The notes beneath the pieces were generated by a model. It worked only from the letters and a program-made list of their open reading frames with translations. It did not search any database and was not told where the DNA came from. A stretch of 64,000 nt of DNA from NCBI GenBank assembly GCA_021654635.1, contig AP025179.1:4092001-4156000 (forward strand). Direction: 5' to 3'. The DNA is from Mycobacterium kiyosense (GTDB lineage Bacteria; Actinomycetota; Actinomycetes; Mycobacteriales; Mycobacteriaceae). Shown here piece by piece: positions 11,511 to 21,033 of the stretch. How positions within the stretch are numbered: position 1 is the stretch's first letter; each line of letters opens with the position of its first letter. A program made the translations under genes and the position numbers.

Positions 11511-12932
11511 CTAACCGAGCAGGGCGTCGACGAATGCGGCCGGCTCGAAGGGCGCCAGATCGTCGGGGCCCTCACCCAGTCCGACCAGCTTCACCGGTAC
11601 CCCGAGTTCCTGTTGGACCCGGAACACGATGCCGCCCTTGGCCGTTCCGTCCAGCTTGGTCAGCACCGCGCCGGTGATGTCGACGACTTCGGCGAACACC
11701 TTGGCCTGGGCGAGTCCGTTCTGGCCGATCGTGGCGTCGAGCACCAGCAGCACCTCGTCCACGGCGGCGCGGCGGGTGACCACCCGCTTGACCTTGCCCA
11801 GCTCGTCCATCAGGCCAACCTTGGTGTGCAGCCGGCCGGCGGTGTCGATCAGGACGACGTCGGCGCCGGCGGCGATGCCCTTGTCGACGGCGTCGAACGC
11901 CACCGAGGCCGGGTCGGCGCCCTCGGCGCCGCGGACCACTTCCGCGCCGACCCGAGACGCCCAGGTTTGCAGCTGGTCGGCGGCCGCGGCCCGGAAGGTG
12001 TCGGCGGCCCCCAGTACCACGCGGCGGCCGTCGGCCACCAGCACCCGGGCCAGCTTGCCGACGGTGGTGGTCTTCCCGGTGCCGTTGACGCCGACGACCA
12101 GCAGCACCGACGGGTGGTCGGCGTGCGGTAGCGCACGGATGGAGCGGTCCATGTCCGGGTGCAGCTCTTTGATCAGCACGTCGCGCAGCACCGCGCGGGC
12201 GTCGGCCTCGGTGCGCACGTTGCCGCTGGCCAGCCGGGCGCGTAGCTGGGTGACCACCGACTCGGTAACCACCGGTCCCAGATCGGCGACCAGCAGGGTG
12301 TCCTCGACGTCCTGCCAGGAGTCCTCGTCCAGGTCGCCGCCGCCGAGCAGGCCCAGCATGCTGCGCCCGAGCGCGTTCTGCGAGCGGGCCAGCCGGCCGC
12401 GCAGGCGTTCCAGCCGTCCCTCGGTCGGCGCGATCTCCTCGACCGCGGGCGCCTCGGGCTGGGTTTGGGCCGCCTCGGGTTTCTCGGGCTTCTCGGGCTT
12501 CTCGGGCTTCTCGGGTTTCTCGGGCTGGGGCGGCTCGGGTGTCTCCGGCTCGAGGACCTCGAGGATGTCCAGGCCCTCGGGGGTGTCCGGCACCTCCGGC
12601 ACCGCCGGCACCTCCGGCGGCGCGGTGGGCGGCACCTCGATGTCGGGCTCGACGGCGGGCAGCTGGACCTCGGAGATCGGCCGCTTGGGTGCGTCCCGCG
12701 GAATGGTCGCGTCGTCGCCGACGGCGGGCAGCCCGGTGGCGTCCAGGGTGGGTGTCTGGCTGAACGTGATGCCGGAGGAGGCGGTGTAACCGCCGGAGCG
12801 GTCGATGGCCTCGGTGTGCGGTTTGGCCAGGCTGATCTGGCGTCTGCGGTAGCGGACCAGTCCCACGACCAGCGCCACGATGATGAGCAGGGCGGCAACG
12901 ACCGCGATGGCGATCCACAGACCTTCGGACAC
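11511..12932 (-). CDS. ftsY: SRP receptor FtsY
   Basis: FtsY is the membrane-associated GTPase that receives Ffh-ribosome complexes. I start at the GTG at 12932 (VSEGLWIAIAVV), with GGAAGG about 11 bases upstream; an in-frame ATG at 12959 is possible but lacks a better site. One N-terminal membrane helix is followed by a long acidic/proline linker with five PEK units, then the NG domain: GVNGTGKTTTVGKLA (~275-290), DTAGRLHTKVGLMDEL, and TKLDGTAKGGI near the C-terminus. The linker repeat is an in-frame 9-bp tandem array. It lies in the same strand block as smc, as in other mycobacteria. Confidence 0.95.
   Translation of the reverse strand: MSEGLWIAIAVVAALLIIVALVVGLVRYRRRQISLAKPHTEAIDRSGGYTASSGITFSQTPTLDATGLPAVGDDATIPRDAPKRPISEVQLPAVEPDIEVPPTAPPEVPAVPEVPDTPEGLDILEVLEPETPEPPQPEKPEKPEKPEKPEKPEAAQTQPEAPAVEEIAPTEGRLERLRGRLARSQNALGRSMLGLLGGGDLDEDSWQDVEDTLLVADLGPVVTESVVTQLRARLASGNVRTEADARAVLRDVLIKELHPDMDRSIRALPHADHPSVLLVVGVNGTGKTTTVGKLARVLVADGRRVVLGAADTFRAAAADQLQTWASRVGAEVVRGAEGADPASVAFDAVDKGIAAGADVVLIDTAGRLHTKVGLMDELGKVKRVVTRRAAVDEVLLVLDATIGQNGLAQAKVFAEVVDITGAVLTKLDGTAKGGIVFRVQQELGVPVKLVGLGEGPDDLAPFEPAAFVDALLG
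12481..12525 (-). repeat. In-frame 9-bp tandem repeat in ftsY (PEK units)
   Basis: Five adjacent copies of TTCTCGGGC/T on the plus strand encode five Pro-Glu-Lys triplets in the linker between the FtsY membrane helix and the NG domain. Copy number could vary by slippage without changing frame. Confidence 0.85.
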
Positions 12933-13259
12933 GCTGACAATCCTTCCAGCCGGGGGCATCCGGCACTCGGCGGGTTGAGGGGATCAGCGGGCGGGGTCAG
13001 CGACGGCTTGCCGGGACAGCGTCAGCGGGGATCGCCCATCGGCGCGCCTCTCCCGCGCATCCCGGACGACGAGCGTGCAGCCCGGCCGTTGAGTGTGAAA
13101 CCTGGGCGTCGGCGGTGCAGTCCGGGCGGGAAAATCGTTGCAGTCCCGCCGCCGGTACACAGTCGACGCCCTGCCTTCACCCGCAACGCCCTCGGTTCAC
13201 CCTCAAGGCCACCTTGTACCCGCGCAACGCCACCAGTACCCGCGGCGGGCCGAAGTGAC
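12933..13259. other. Intergenic region between ftsY and smc, with partial copy of dispersed repeat
   Basis: About 330 bases with no convincing gene. It contains GAGTGTGAAACCTGG followed by GCGTCGGCGG (13091-13115), one arm of the dispersed repeat also seen at 7037, 18466 and 35107. The rest is GC-rich and includes the ftsY ribosome-binding site. I see no clear promoter consensus. Confidence 0.5.
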
Positions 13260-16200
13260 TCAGCCCGCTGCCGCGCCCAGCCGATCCACCTGCTGGCCGC
13301 GGATGCGTTGCGAGATGACGGCGGTGATGCCGTCGCCCTGCATCGTCACGCCGTAGAGCGCGTCGGCAACCTCCATGGTGGGCTTTTGATGGGTGATGAT
13401 GATCAGCTGCGAGCGATCCCGCAGCATCTCGAACAAGCTGATCAGCCGGCGCAGGTTGGTGTCGTCCAGCGCGGCTTCCACCTCGTCCATGATGTAGAAC
13501 GGCGAGGGCCGGGCGCGGAAGATCGCGACCAGCATCGCCACCGCCGTCAGCGCCTTCTCGCCGCCAGACAGCAAAGAAAGCCGGGTGACCTTTTTGCCCG
13601 GCGGGCGCGCCTCCACCTCGATCCCGGTGGTGAGCATGTCGTCGGGCTGGGTCAGCCGCAACCGGCCTTCGCCGCCGGGGAACAGCGCGGTGAACACCGT
13701 CTGGAATTCGCGTTCCACGTCGAAAAATGCGTCGCTGAACACCTGCAGGATGCGCGCGTCGACCTCGGCGACGACGTCCAGCAGATCCTTGCGGGCGGCC
13801 TTGACGTCCTCGAGCTGGGTGGACAGGAAGTTGTAGCGTTCTTCCAGCGCAGCAAACTCTTCGAGGGCTAGCGGGTTAACCCGGCCGAGCTCGGCGAGTT
13901 CCCGCTCGGCCCGTTTCGCGCGCCGTTCCTGGGTGGTGCGATCGAACGGCATCGACGCGGGTGCGACCACCTGTTCACCCCGTTCGCGGGCCTGCTCGAA
14001 CTCGGCGATCTCCAGGTCGGTGGGCGGCAGCGGGACGTCGGGGCCGTACTCGGCGATCAGGTCGGCCGGCGCCATCCCGAACTGCTCGAGCACCATCTGC
14101 TCGAGTTGTTCGATGCGCATCGCCGCCTGCGCGTTGGCAACCTCGTCGCGATGCAGCGAATCGGTGAGGGCGGCCACCCGCGCGCTCAAGGTGTTGGTCT
14201 CCTCGCGCACCGCGGCCAGCGCGACCGACCGCTGCTGACGTTCGGCCGGCTGATCGCGGCGGCGCGCCGCCGCATCCACCACCCCGTTGAGCCGCGCCGC
14301 CAGCAGCCGCCCGGATTCCGCGACCGCGGCGGCTATCCCGGCGGCGCGCACCCGGGCGGCGCGCGCCTGCTCGGCCCGCACCCGGGCCTCGCGTTCGGCC
14401 GCGGCGGCACGGCGCAGCGAATCGGCGCGCCCGCGCACCGCGTTGGCCCGCTCCTCGGCGGTGCGCACCGCCAGCCGGGCCTCCACCTCGAAGCTGCGCG
14501 CGTTGTCGGCCGCGGCGGCGATCGCCTGCCGGGCTTCGGCCGGGTTGGCCTCGGCCTCGCTGACCAGCTCGATCTGCTGCGCGTTGCGCAACCGGGTCTC
14601 GAGTTCGACGACTTCCGCCACGGTGCGGGCGCGCCCGGTCTCCAACTCCTCGCGCTGGCGCAGCAACTTGTTCCACTCGTCCTCGGCGGCCCGGGCGTCC
14701 TGGCCCAGCCGGCCGAGCTGGTCGTACATCGCCGAGATCGCAGTGTCGGACTCGTTGAGCGCGGCCAGTGCATGCTCGGCGGCGTCCTGGCGGGCGGTCT
14801 GCTCGGCCTGCGCGCCGGACAGTGCGGCGCTGAGCTGCGCGACCTGTTCCTCGGCGGCGGCGAGTTCGTCGCGCGCCTTGTCGATCTCGGACGCGACCTC
14901 CAGCGTGGACAACTTGCGGTCGGATCCTCCGCTGAGCCGACCGGCGCCCACCAGGTCGCCGTCCAGGGTGACCGCGCGCAGCTGCGGCCTATTGGCTACC
15001 AGGTCCAGCGCCGCACCCAGGTCGTCGACCACCACGACCCCGGACAGCATGGCGACCATCGCGCCGCGCAGCCGCGGCGGCGCCTCGATCAGGTCCAGCG
15101 CCCACGCCGCCCCGTCGGGCAGCGCGACCGGATGCGGCGCGTCAGCTGGCGCGGGCCAGTCGCTGAGCACCAGGGCGGCCCGGCCGCCGTCGGCGTGCTT
15201 GAGCGCGGCGACCGCGCTGCGGGCAGCACCCAGGCTGTCGGCGGCCAGCGCGTCGGCGGCCGAACCCAGCGCCGCGGCCAGCGCCGCCTCGTACCCGGAG
15301 CGCACCTTGACCAACTGCGCTACCGAACCCGAAATCCCTGCACCACTGTGATGTTCGGCGATCCAGGCCGCGCCGTCCTTGCGTTCCAGGCTCACCGACA
15401 GCGCATCGATGCGGGCCCGCAGCGACGCCACCTGACGTTCGGCGCCGCGTTCGGCGGCCTGCAGCTCGGCCAGCCGCGTCTCGGCCTGCCGCAACGCCGT
15501 CATCGTCCGTTCGTGATGCTCGTCGAGGCCGACCTCGCCCTGGTCGAGTTCGCCGACGCGGCTCTGCACGCCCTCGAACTCCGCGCGGGTCTGCTGGGCG
15601 CGGGCGGCGGCCTCTTCGATGCGCTCGGTGAGCCGCGCGACGCTGTCGTCGATCGACTCGACGCGCGCACGCATGGTCTCGACCTGCCCGGCCAGCCGCG
15701 CCAGCCCTTCGCGCCGGTCGGCTTCGGCCCGCACGGCCGCCAGGTGGGCCTTTTCGGCCTCGACGGCACGGCGTTCCCATTCGGCCAACTCGGCGCGGGC
15801 GGCATCCAGCCGGGTGCCCGCCTCCGCCAGTTCCTCGAGCAACTGACGCTCGAACGAGGCGATCTCGTCGGCCTCGGCCTCCAGCGCGTCGGGGTCGGTG
15901 TCGCTGGCGCGCAGCGGCTCGGTGTCGAGGTGCTGGGCACGTTCGGTGGCGATCCGCACCGTCGCGCCGACCCGCTCGGCCAGCGCCGACAGCCGAAACC
16001 AGGTCTGCTGGATCGCCTCGCCACGCTGCGAGAGCTCGGCCAGCGCCTGTTCGTGGACGGCCAGCTCCTCCGCGGCCACCGCCAGCCGGGCGGCGGCCTC
16101 GTCGTGGTCGCGGCGCATGGTGGTCTCGGCGTCGAAGATCGCCTGCCGCTCGGTACGACGGCTGACCAGGTCGTCGGCGGCCAGCCGCAGCCGGGCGTCG

Positions 16201-16868
16201 CGCAGGTCGGCCTGGATGGTCTGGGCACGACGCGCCACCTCGGCCTGGCGGCCCAGCGGTTTGAGCTGCCGGCGCAACTCGGTGGTCAGGTCGGTCAGCC
16301 GGGCCAGGTTGGCCGCCATCGCGTCGAGCTTGCGCAGCGCCTTTTCCTTGCGCTTGCGGTGCTTGAGCACGCCCGCGGCTTCCTCGATGAACGCGCGGCG
16401 GTCCTCGGGGCGCGACTGCAGGATCTCGTCGAGCTTGCCCTGCCCGACGATCACGTGCATCTCGCGGCCGATGCCCGAGTCGCTCAACAACTCCTGCACA
16501 TCCATCAAACGGCAACTGCTGCCGTTGATTTCGTACTCGCTGGCACCGTCGCGGAACATCCGGCGGGTGATCGAGACCTCGGAGTAGTCGATCGGCAGCG
16601 CATTGTCGGAGTTGTCGATGGTGACGGTGACCTCGGCGCGGCCCAACGGCGCGCGCGAGGACGTGCCGGCGAAGATGACGTCCTCCATCTTGCCGCCCCG
16701 CAGCGTCTTGGCGCCCTGCTCGCCCATCACCCAGGCCAGGGCGTCGACCACGTTGGACTTACCCGATCCGTTGGGCCCGACGACGGCGGTGATGCCCGGT
16801 TCGAAGCGCAGAGTCGTCGGCGCGGCGAAGGACTTGAAGCCCTTCAGCGTCAGACTCTTGAGGTACAC
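13260..16868 (-). CDS. smc: Chromosome partition protein SMC
   Basis: A 1202-residue SMC ATPase that compacts and segregates chromosomes with ScpA/ScpB. The N-terminal head has Walker [15 protein letters not shown] (~31-44). Two long coiled coils (Ala/Arg/Glu-rich, ~170-500 and ~680-1010) flank the hinge (~510-670; [20 protein letters not shown] and [16 protein letters not shown]). The C-terminal head carries [15 protein letters not shown] (signature) and [15 protein letters not shown] (Walker B with catalytic Glu). It starts at a GTG, 11 bases after the acyP stop. Long open frames on the opposite strand are codon-bias shadows. Confidence 0.97.
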   Translation of the reverse strand: MYLKSLTLKGFKSFAAPTTLRFEPGITAVVGPNGSGKSNVVDALAWVMGEQGAKTLRGGKMEDVIFAGTSSRAPLGRAEVTVTIDNSDNALPIDYSEVSITRRMFRDGASEYEINGSSCRLMDVQELLSDSGIGREMHVIVGQGKLDEILQSRPEDRRAFIEEAAGVLKHRKRKEKALRKLDAMAANLARLTDLTTELRRQLKPLGRQAEVARRAQTIQADLRDARLRLAADDLVSRRTERQAIFDAETTMRRDHDEAAARLAVAAEELAVHEQALAELSQRGEAIQQTWFRLSALAERVGATVRIATERAQHLDTEPLRASDTDPDALEAEADEIASFERQLLEELAEAGTRLDAARAELAEWERRAVEAEKAHLAAVRAEADRREGLARLAGQVETMRARVESIDDSVARLTERIEEAAARAQQTRAEFEGVQSRVGELDQGEVGLDEHHERTMTALRQAETRLAELQAAERGAERQVASLRARIDALSVSLERKDGAAWIAEHHSGAGISGSVAQLVKVRSGYEAALAAALGSAADALAADSLGAARSAVAALKHADGGRAALVLSDWPAPADAPHPVALPDGAAWALDLIEAPPRLRGAMVAMLSGVVVVDDLGAALDLVANRPQLRAVTLDGDLVGAGRLSGGSDRKLSTLEVASEIDKARDELAAAEEQVAQLSAALSGAQAEQTARQDAAEHALAALNESDTAISAMYDQLGRLGQDARAAEDEWNKLLRQREELETGRARTVAEVVELETRLRNAQQIELVSEAEANPAEARQAIAAAADNARSFEVEARLAVRTAEERANAVRGRADSLRRAAAAEREARVRAEQARAARVRAAGIAAAVAESGRLLAARLNGVVDAAARRRDQPAERQQRSVALAAVREETNTLSARVAALTDSLHRDEVANAQAAMRIEQLEQMVLEQFGMAPADLIAEYGPDVPLPPTDLEIAEFEQARERGEQVVAPASMPFDRTTQERRAKRAERELAELGRVNPLALEEFAALEERYNFLSTQLEDVKAARKDLLDVVAEVDARILQVFSDAFFDVEREFQTVFTALFPGGEGRLRLTQPDDMLTTGIEVEARPPGKKVTRLSLLSGGEKALTAVAMLVAIFRARPSPFYIMDEVEAALDDTNLRRLISLFEMLRDRSQLIIITHQKPTMEVADALYGVTMQGDGITAVISQRIRGQQVDRLGAAAG

Positions 16869-16879
16869 GAGGGGCCAGA

Positions 16880-17164
16880 TTACCGCTCGACGAATCCGCT
16901 GAACTGCTCCGTGGGCTCGGACCAGTCGGCGACAACCTTATCCACCCGGCCCGGTGTGCCGCCGCCGCGCAGCAGCTCCAGCAGCCGCTCGGCTGCCGGC
17001 CGCGGACCGTGGGCGACCACCAGCACCCGCCCGTCGGCCTGGTTGGCCGCATATCCGGTCAGCCCCTGTTCCAGCGCCCGGCACCGGGTCCACCAGCGGA
17101 AACCGACACCCTGGACACGTCCGTGCACCCACGCGGTCAACCGCACCTGGTCAGGCGCCGACAT
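16880..17164 (-). CDS. acyP: Acylphosphatase
   Basis: A 94-residue acylphosphatase, which hydrolyses carboxyl-phosphate bonds. The signature [15 protein letters not shown] supplies the phosphate-binding loop and catalytic Arg; the catalytic Asn sits in [11 protein letters not shown]. The length matches the family. Its ATG overlaps the end of the OsmC gene by 14 bases and it is followed by smc, so translation is likely coupled along this unit. Confidence 0.93.
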   Translation of the reverse strand: MSAPDQVRLTAWVHGRVQGVGFRWWTRCRALEQGLTGYAANQADGRVLVVAHGPRPAAERLLELLRGGGTPGRVDKVVADWSEPTEQFSGFVER

Positions 17165-17564
17165 CGGCGACCTCGAAGTTGACCGTGGTGCCCGATTTCA
17201 GCGTTCGACCGACCGTGCACACCGCGTCGACGGCCCGTTCCACGACGGTGAGCACGCGTTGCTTGTCCTGCGCGCTCAGGCCGGACAGGTCCAGTTCCAG
17301 CGTCTCCTCGAGCAGCGGATAGCGCTCCTGCTCGCGGTCGGCCACCCCGGACACCCGGACGGTCGCGCGGTATTCGTCGCCGAGCCGGCGGGCCAGCGGC
17401 TGGTCACTGGACATCCCGCTGCAGGCGGCCAGCGCGATCTTGAGCAACTCGCCCGGGGTGAACACGCCCTCGACGTCCTCGCTGCCGATCAGGACCTGCG
17501 CTCCCCGCGAGCTGTGTCCGGTGTAGCGCCGGGTGCCGGTGCGTTCGACCCAGAGTTCGGTCAT
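17151..17564 (-). CDS. OsmC/Ohr-family peroxide-detoxifying protein (Rv2923c-like)
   Basis: A 137-residue OsmC-fold protein. The two reactive cysteines of the family are present: AACSGM (~48) and AVCTVGRTL (~116). It begins MTELWVERTGTRRYTGHSSRG. Members reduce organic hydroperoxides as dimers using these thiols. It lies between mutM and acyP on the same strand. Whether it is an Ohr- or OsmC-type enzyme is not certain from sequence; the RGAQVLIG and FTPGELLKIALA segments favour the OsmC side. Confidence 0.88.
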   Translation of the reverse strand: MTELWVERTGTRRYTGHSSRGAQVLIGSEDVEGVFTPGELLKIALAACSGMSSDQPLARRLGDEYRATVRVSGVADREQERYPLLEETLELDLSGLSAQDKQRVLTVVERAVDAVCTVGRTLKSGTTVNFEVADVGA

Positions 17565-17582
17565 GGTTCCCTTTCTATCGAT

Positions 17583-18443
17583 CTACCGACGCGGCCGGGG
17601 CTGGCATTTCGGACAGTAGAACGACGACCGGTTCATGAACTTCTCGCGGCGCATCACCGTCCCGCAGCGACGACAGGGTTCGCCTTCGCGACCGTACGCG
17701 TCCAGCGACCGGTCGAAGTAACCCGACTCGCCGTTGACGTTGACATACAGCGAATCGAACGACGTGCCGCCCTTGGCCAGTGCTTCGCGCATCACCTCGG
17801 CGGCGGCGTCCAATACCGCGGTGAGCTGACGACGGGACAGCGTGTCGGCCACCCGCGCGCCGTTGACCCTGGCCCGCCACAGTGCCTCGTCGGCGTAGAT
17901 GTTGCCGATGCCCGAGACCACCTGCTGGTCCAGTAGCTGGCGCTTGATCTCGGAATGCTTGCGCCGCAACACTTTCACCACCGATTCGGCGTCGAACCGA
18001 GGGTCCAGCGGATCACGCGCGAGATGCGCCACGGGCGCCGGCAGCACGCTGCCGTCCACCTCGACCAGGTCGGCCAGCAGCCACCCGCCGAAGGTCCGCT
18101 GGTCGGCGAAGCTGAGCACGGTGCCGTCGTCGAGCAGCGCCGAAATGCGCACGTGCTCGGCGCGCGGCACCTTGCCCAGCAACATCTGCCCGCTCATGCC
18201 GAGGTGGACGACCAGGGCCATGTCGGGGTCGGCGGGCTTGTCCAGCAGCAGCCACAGGTACTTGCCGCGCCGATCGGTCCCGGTGATCCGGGCGTCGAGC
18301 AACCGCGCGGTCAGATCGGCCGGGCCGGCCTCGTGGCGGCGCACCGCACGGGGATGGTGGACGCGGACCGCGGTGATCGCCTTGTCGACGACGTGCGCCT
18401 GCAGTCCGCGCCGCACCACCTCGACTTCGGGCAGCTCGGGCAT
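17583..18443 (-). CDS. mutM: Formamidopyrimidine-DNA glycosylase
   Basis: Removes oxidised purines (8-oxoguanine, FaPy) and nicks the abasic site. The catalytic N-terminus is [13 protein letters not shown] after Met removal, with Pro and Glu2 in place. The helix-two-turn-helix region is [18 protein letters not shown], and the C-terminal zinc finger has C257xxC260...C277xxC280. At 286 residues it has the usual length. It sits directly downstream of rnc, separated by ~125 bases that contain a copy of the dispersed repeat. Confidence 0.97.
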   Translation of the reverse strand: MPELPEVEVVRRGLQAHVVDKAITAVRVHHPRAVRRHEAGPADLTARLLDARITGTDRRGKYLWLLLDKPADPDMALVVHLGMSGQMLLGKVPRAEHVRISALLDDGTVLSFADQRTFGGWLLADLVEVDGSVLPAPVAHLARDPLDPRFDAESVVKVLRRKHSEIKRQLLDQQVVSGIGNIYADEALWRARVNGARVADTLSRRQLTAVLDAAAEVMREALAKGGTSFDSLYVNVNGESGYFDRSLDAYGREGEPCRRCGTVMRREKFMNRSSFYCPKCQPRPRR

Positions 18444-18465
18444 TCAGCGGGCCCCCTTCAGTGCC

Positions 18466-18519
18466 GAGCGTGAAGCCTGCGACGCGACCCGCCGCACGGC
18501 AGGCGGAAAGTTCACAGTC
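18466..18519. repeat. Intergenic imperfect inverted repeat, copy 3
   Basis: The arm GAGCGTGAAGCCTGCGACG (18466-18484) is followed ~25 bases later by GTTCACAGTC (18510-18519), the same arm types as at 7037 and 35107. It fills the gap between rnc and mutM. Confidence 0.5.
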
Positions 18520-18570
18520 GGCGGCGCGGCCGGGCCGGCGCCCGGCGGGGGCCGCGGGTCCAGCGGGTCA

Positions 18571-19296
18571 TCAGGCGGTCGATTTCCCCGCCGAACCGAG
18601 CACCTCGGCCGCCTCGAGCGCCTTGTAGGCGGCCGATGCCGCCTTCTGCTCGGCTTCTTTCTTGGAACGGCCCATCCCCGACCCGTACTCGGTTTCCATC
18701 ACCAGCACGACCGCGGTGAATTCCTTATCGTGATCCGGCCCGGTCGACGTGACCTGGTACGACGGCGTGCCCAGCGCGCGCGCCGCGGTGAGCTCCTGCA
18801 GACTGGTCTTCCAGTCCAGCCCCGCACCAAGGGTCGGGGCCGCGTCCAGCAACGGACCGAACAACCGCAGGATCGCCTCGCGCGCCACCTCGATGCCGTG
18901 ATGCAGGTAGATCGCGCCCAGCAGCGATTCCATGCTGTCGGCCAGGATGCTGGCCTTGTCGGCACCGCCGGTGTTGGCCTCGCCGCGGCCCAGCAGCACG
19001 TAGACGCCCAGCCCTTGCTCCGTGAGGTTGCGGGCGACGTCGGCGAGCGCCTGGGTGTTGACCACGCTGGCCCGCAGTTTGGCCAGGTCCCCTTCGGAGC
19101 GGTCGGGATGGCGGTGGTAGAGCTCGTCGGTGATGGTCAGCCCCAGCACCGCGTCCCCCAGAAATTCCAGCCGTTCGTTGGTGGGCAGACCGCCGTTCTC
19201 GTAGGCGTAGCTGCGGTGGGTCAGCGCCAGCGAGAGCAGTTCGTCGGGCAAGTCGACACCGAGCGCATCGAGCAGCGGCTGCGGCGACGGACTCAC
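18571..19296 (-). CDS. rnc: Ribonuclease III
   Basis: Processes rRNA precursors and structured mRNAs. The GTG start at 19296 overlaps the stop of the upstream DUF177 gene as GTGA, indicating coupling, and gives 241 residues, close to the M. tuberculosis enzyme. The RNase III signature [14 protein letters not shown] (~40-53) contains the metal-binding acidic residues. A second catalytic block is [18 protein letters not shown]. The C-terminal dsRNA-binding domain begins near KTSLQELTA and ends with [17 protein letters not shown]. The frame continues upstream of the GTG, but that part lies in the DUF177 gene. Confidence 0.96.
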   Translation of the reverse strand: MSPSPQPLLDALGVDLPDELLSLALTHRSYAYENGGLPTNERLEFLGDAVLGLTITDELYHRHPDRSEGDLAKLRASVVNTQALADVARNLTEQGLGVYVLLGRGEANTGGADKASILADSMESLLGAIYLHHGIEVAREAILRLFGPLLDAAPTLGAGLDWKTSLQELTAARALGTPSYQVTSTGPDHDKEFTAVVLVMETEYGSGMGRSKKEAEQKAASAAYKALEAAEVLGSAGKSTA

Positions 19297-19871
19297 CGTT
19301 GTTCGCCTTCCGGCGGGGGCAGCATCGCGGCCAGCTTGGCCCACCTCGGGTCGATCTGGTCGTGGTGGTGGCCGGGTTCGGCGGCCAGCGACACCCCACA
19401 CTGCGGGCATAGACCCGGGCAGTCGGGCGAGCACACCGGAGAGAACGGCAGTTCCAGGCCTACCGCGTCGATGATCGGTTGCTCGAGGTCGATCCTCTGG
19501 TCGACGACGTGGCCCACCTCGTCTTCTTCAGTGGTCGCCTCGGTGGCACTGTCCGGGTAGGCGAACAGCTCGGTCAGCCCGACCTGCACCCGTCCTTCGA
19601 TCGGCGACAGGCAGCGGGAGCACTCGCCGGCGGTCGGCGCGGCCACCGTCCCGGTCACCAGCACACCTTCGGACACCGATTCCAGCCGCAGATCCAGCTC
19701 GAGCGGTGCGCCGGACTGGATCGCGATCAGCTCCACACCGATGCGCAATGGACTGTCCACGGTCTGGCGCACCGTGAACGTGCCGCCGGGGCGTCGGCCC
19801 AACCGGGCGATATCGATCGCCATCGGCCCGGTTGCGGGTCGATGGGTGGTCTGGCTGTGCCGCTTGGCCAT
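19293..19871 (-). CDS. DUF177/YceD-family protein (Rv2926c-like)
   Basis: A 192-residue protein of the YceD family, usually found next to rpmF or rnc and linked to 23S rRNA or ribosome maturation. The family core is visible as [20 protein letters not shown], followed by an acidic stretch ([19 protein letters not shown]) and a C-terminal cysteine cluster [16 protein letters not shown] that may bind zinc. Starting ATGs at 19871 or 19823 are both possible. The stop overlaps the rnc GTG. In most bacteria rpmF follows it; here rnc does. Confidence 0.85.
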   Translation of the reverse strand: MAKRHSQTTHRPATGPMAIDIARLGRRPGGTFTVRQTVDSPLRIGVELIAIQSGAPLELDLRLESVSEGVLVTGTVAAPTAGECSRCLSPIEGRVQVGLTELFAYPDSATEATTEEDEVGHVVDQRIDLEQPIIDAVGLELPFSPVCSPDCPGLCPQCGVSLAAEPGHHHDQIDPRWAKLAAMLPPPEGEQR

Positions 19872-19928
19872 ACCGGAATCCTACGGCTCCCGGCCGAGGG
19901 CTCCACGACATGCGTGGATGTACGCGGC

Positions 19929-20666
19929 CTACCGCGTCACGTAGTCGTGCGTGCCGGCCGCGGTGCGCAGTTGGTGACGACCGCGCCCGACCGAACGCAG
20001 GGTGCCGTTGAGGAACTCCTCGAATTCGGCGAGCTTGTTGTCGACGTAGATGTCGCATTCGCCGCGCAGCCGGTCGGCTTCGGCGTGCGCGGTGTCGATC
20101 AGACGGGTGGATTCGGCGTGCGCAGCCTGGACCACCTCATTCTGCGACACCAGGCGCTGCTGCTCCTTGATGCCTTCCTGCACGGCCTTCTCATAGGAGA
20201 GGTTGCCGTTCTCGATCAGCCGGTCGCATTCGGACTTCGCGCGGCTGATACTGGCCTCGTACTCGCGCTTGGCCGACGCGGCGATCCGGATGGCTTCCTC
20301 GCGCGCCTCCCCGACCATCCGCTCGCTGTGCTGGCGCGCTTCGCTGACCATCCGGTCGGCCTGGGCCTTGGCGTCGGACAGTAGCCGGTCGGCCTCGGCG
20401 CGGGCGTGGTTGATCATCGACTCGGCCTCGGTGGTGGCCGACGACACCATCGAGTCGGCATGCGACTTGGCGTCGTGCAGCATCGAATCGCGGGCGTCCA
20501 GCACGTCCTGGGCGTCGTCGAGTTCGCCGGGGATGGCGTCCTTGATGTCGTCGATCAGCTCCAGCACATCGCCGCGAGGCACCACGCAGCCCGCCGTCAT
20601 CGGCACGCCACGGGCTTCTTCGACGATGGCGCTCAATTCGTCGAGCGCTTCAAAGACTCGGTACAC
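19929..20666 (-). CDS. sepIVA: DivIVA-domain septation protein SepIVA (Rv2927c-like)
   Basis: A 245-residue DivIVA-like coiled-coil protein. I start at the GTG at 20666 (VYRVFEALDEL) with AGGAGG nine bases upstream, which matches the M. tuberculosis length; the longer frame adds ten unlikely residues. The N-terminal region holds VPRGDVLELIDDIKDAIP, followed by a long heptad-like Ala/Glu/Arg coiled coil (SHADSMVSSATTEAESM and similar). The homologue SepIVA is an essential mycobacterial division and envelope-precursor regulator. The gene is transcribed divergently from the permease gene. Confidence 0.9.
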   Translation of the reverse strand: MYRVFEALDELSAIVEEARGVPMTAGCVVPRGDVLELIDDIKDAIPGELDDAQDVLDARDSMLHDAKSHADSMVSSATTEAESMINHARAEADRLLSDAKAQADRMVSEARQHSERMVGEAREEAIRIAASAKREYEASISRAKSECDRLIENGNLSYEKAVQEGIKEQQRLVSQNEVVQAAHAESTRLIDTAHAEADRLRGECDIYVDNKLAEFEEFLNGTLRSVGRGRHQLRTAAGTHDYVTR

Positions 20667-21033
20667 GGCCACACCCTCCTGGCGTCCTGCAAACAATCCT
20701 GGTTGTTACCAGTGTGCCTGGTGTTACGTCTGTGACGGCGGTGGTGACGCCGGTGTGTCGGGCTCGAATTTCGGTTGCGGTCCCGCAGACCACTCGCAAG
20801 CACGTGGTTTGCTACCAGCCTATCGCCGCCGGCGTGTCGGCGGCGCATCGTCGACAAGCTCCACCCGCCGCGCAGCACGCGGGCGGGTGGACTGGGCAAT
20901 GGCGCAGGCTGGAGCAAGCGCATCAGGGCTCGCTGATCCCCGTCGCGCGACTCTCACCCGGCCCGCTTGACCTATACCCCTATGGGGTATAGGTTGCTGA
21001 TGTCCCGTTGCCGACCGGGCGGAGGTTCCCGCG
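20667..21033. other. Divergent intergenic region where the PDIM/PGL locus is absent
   Basis: About 370 bases separate sepIVA from the Rv2963-like permease. In M. tuberculosis these two genes flank tesA, pps, drr, mas and the PGL genes. None of those genes is present here. The region holds the sepIVA promoter on the minus side and a palindromic operator at its right end. No other gene is visible in it. Confidence 0.7.
20967..20995 (+). promoter_or_regulatory. Permease promoter with RicR/CsoR-type operator
   Basis: The arms CTATACCCC and GGGGTATAG (20972-20992) flank a 3-base centre and contain TACCC-N5-GGGTA, the motif of the copper repressor RicR. A plausible -35 TTGACC (20967-20972) and -10 TAGGTT (20990-20995) with a 17-base spacer place the operator exactly inside the promoter, as for a repressor. 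Rv2963 belongs to the M. tuberculosis RicR regulon, so the context agrees. Confidence 0.75.

Noticed and set aside
12481..12525. CRISPR-like or non-coding tandem repeat
   Set aside because: The units are 9 bp, contiguous and in frame within ftsY, with no spacers.
14106..17936. 1276-codon plus-strand open frame opposite smc, acyP and mutM
   Set aside because: It is a high-GC shadow of real genes on the other strand; it has no domains and contains low-complexity Gly/Arg/Leu sequence.
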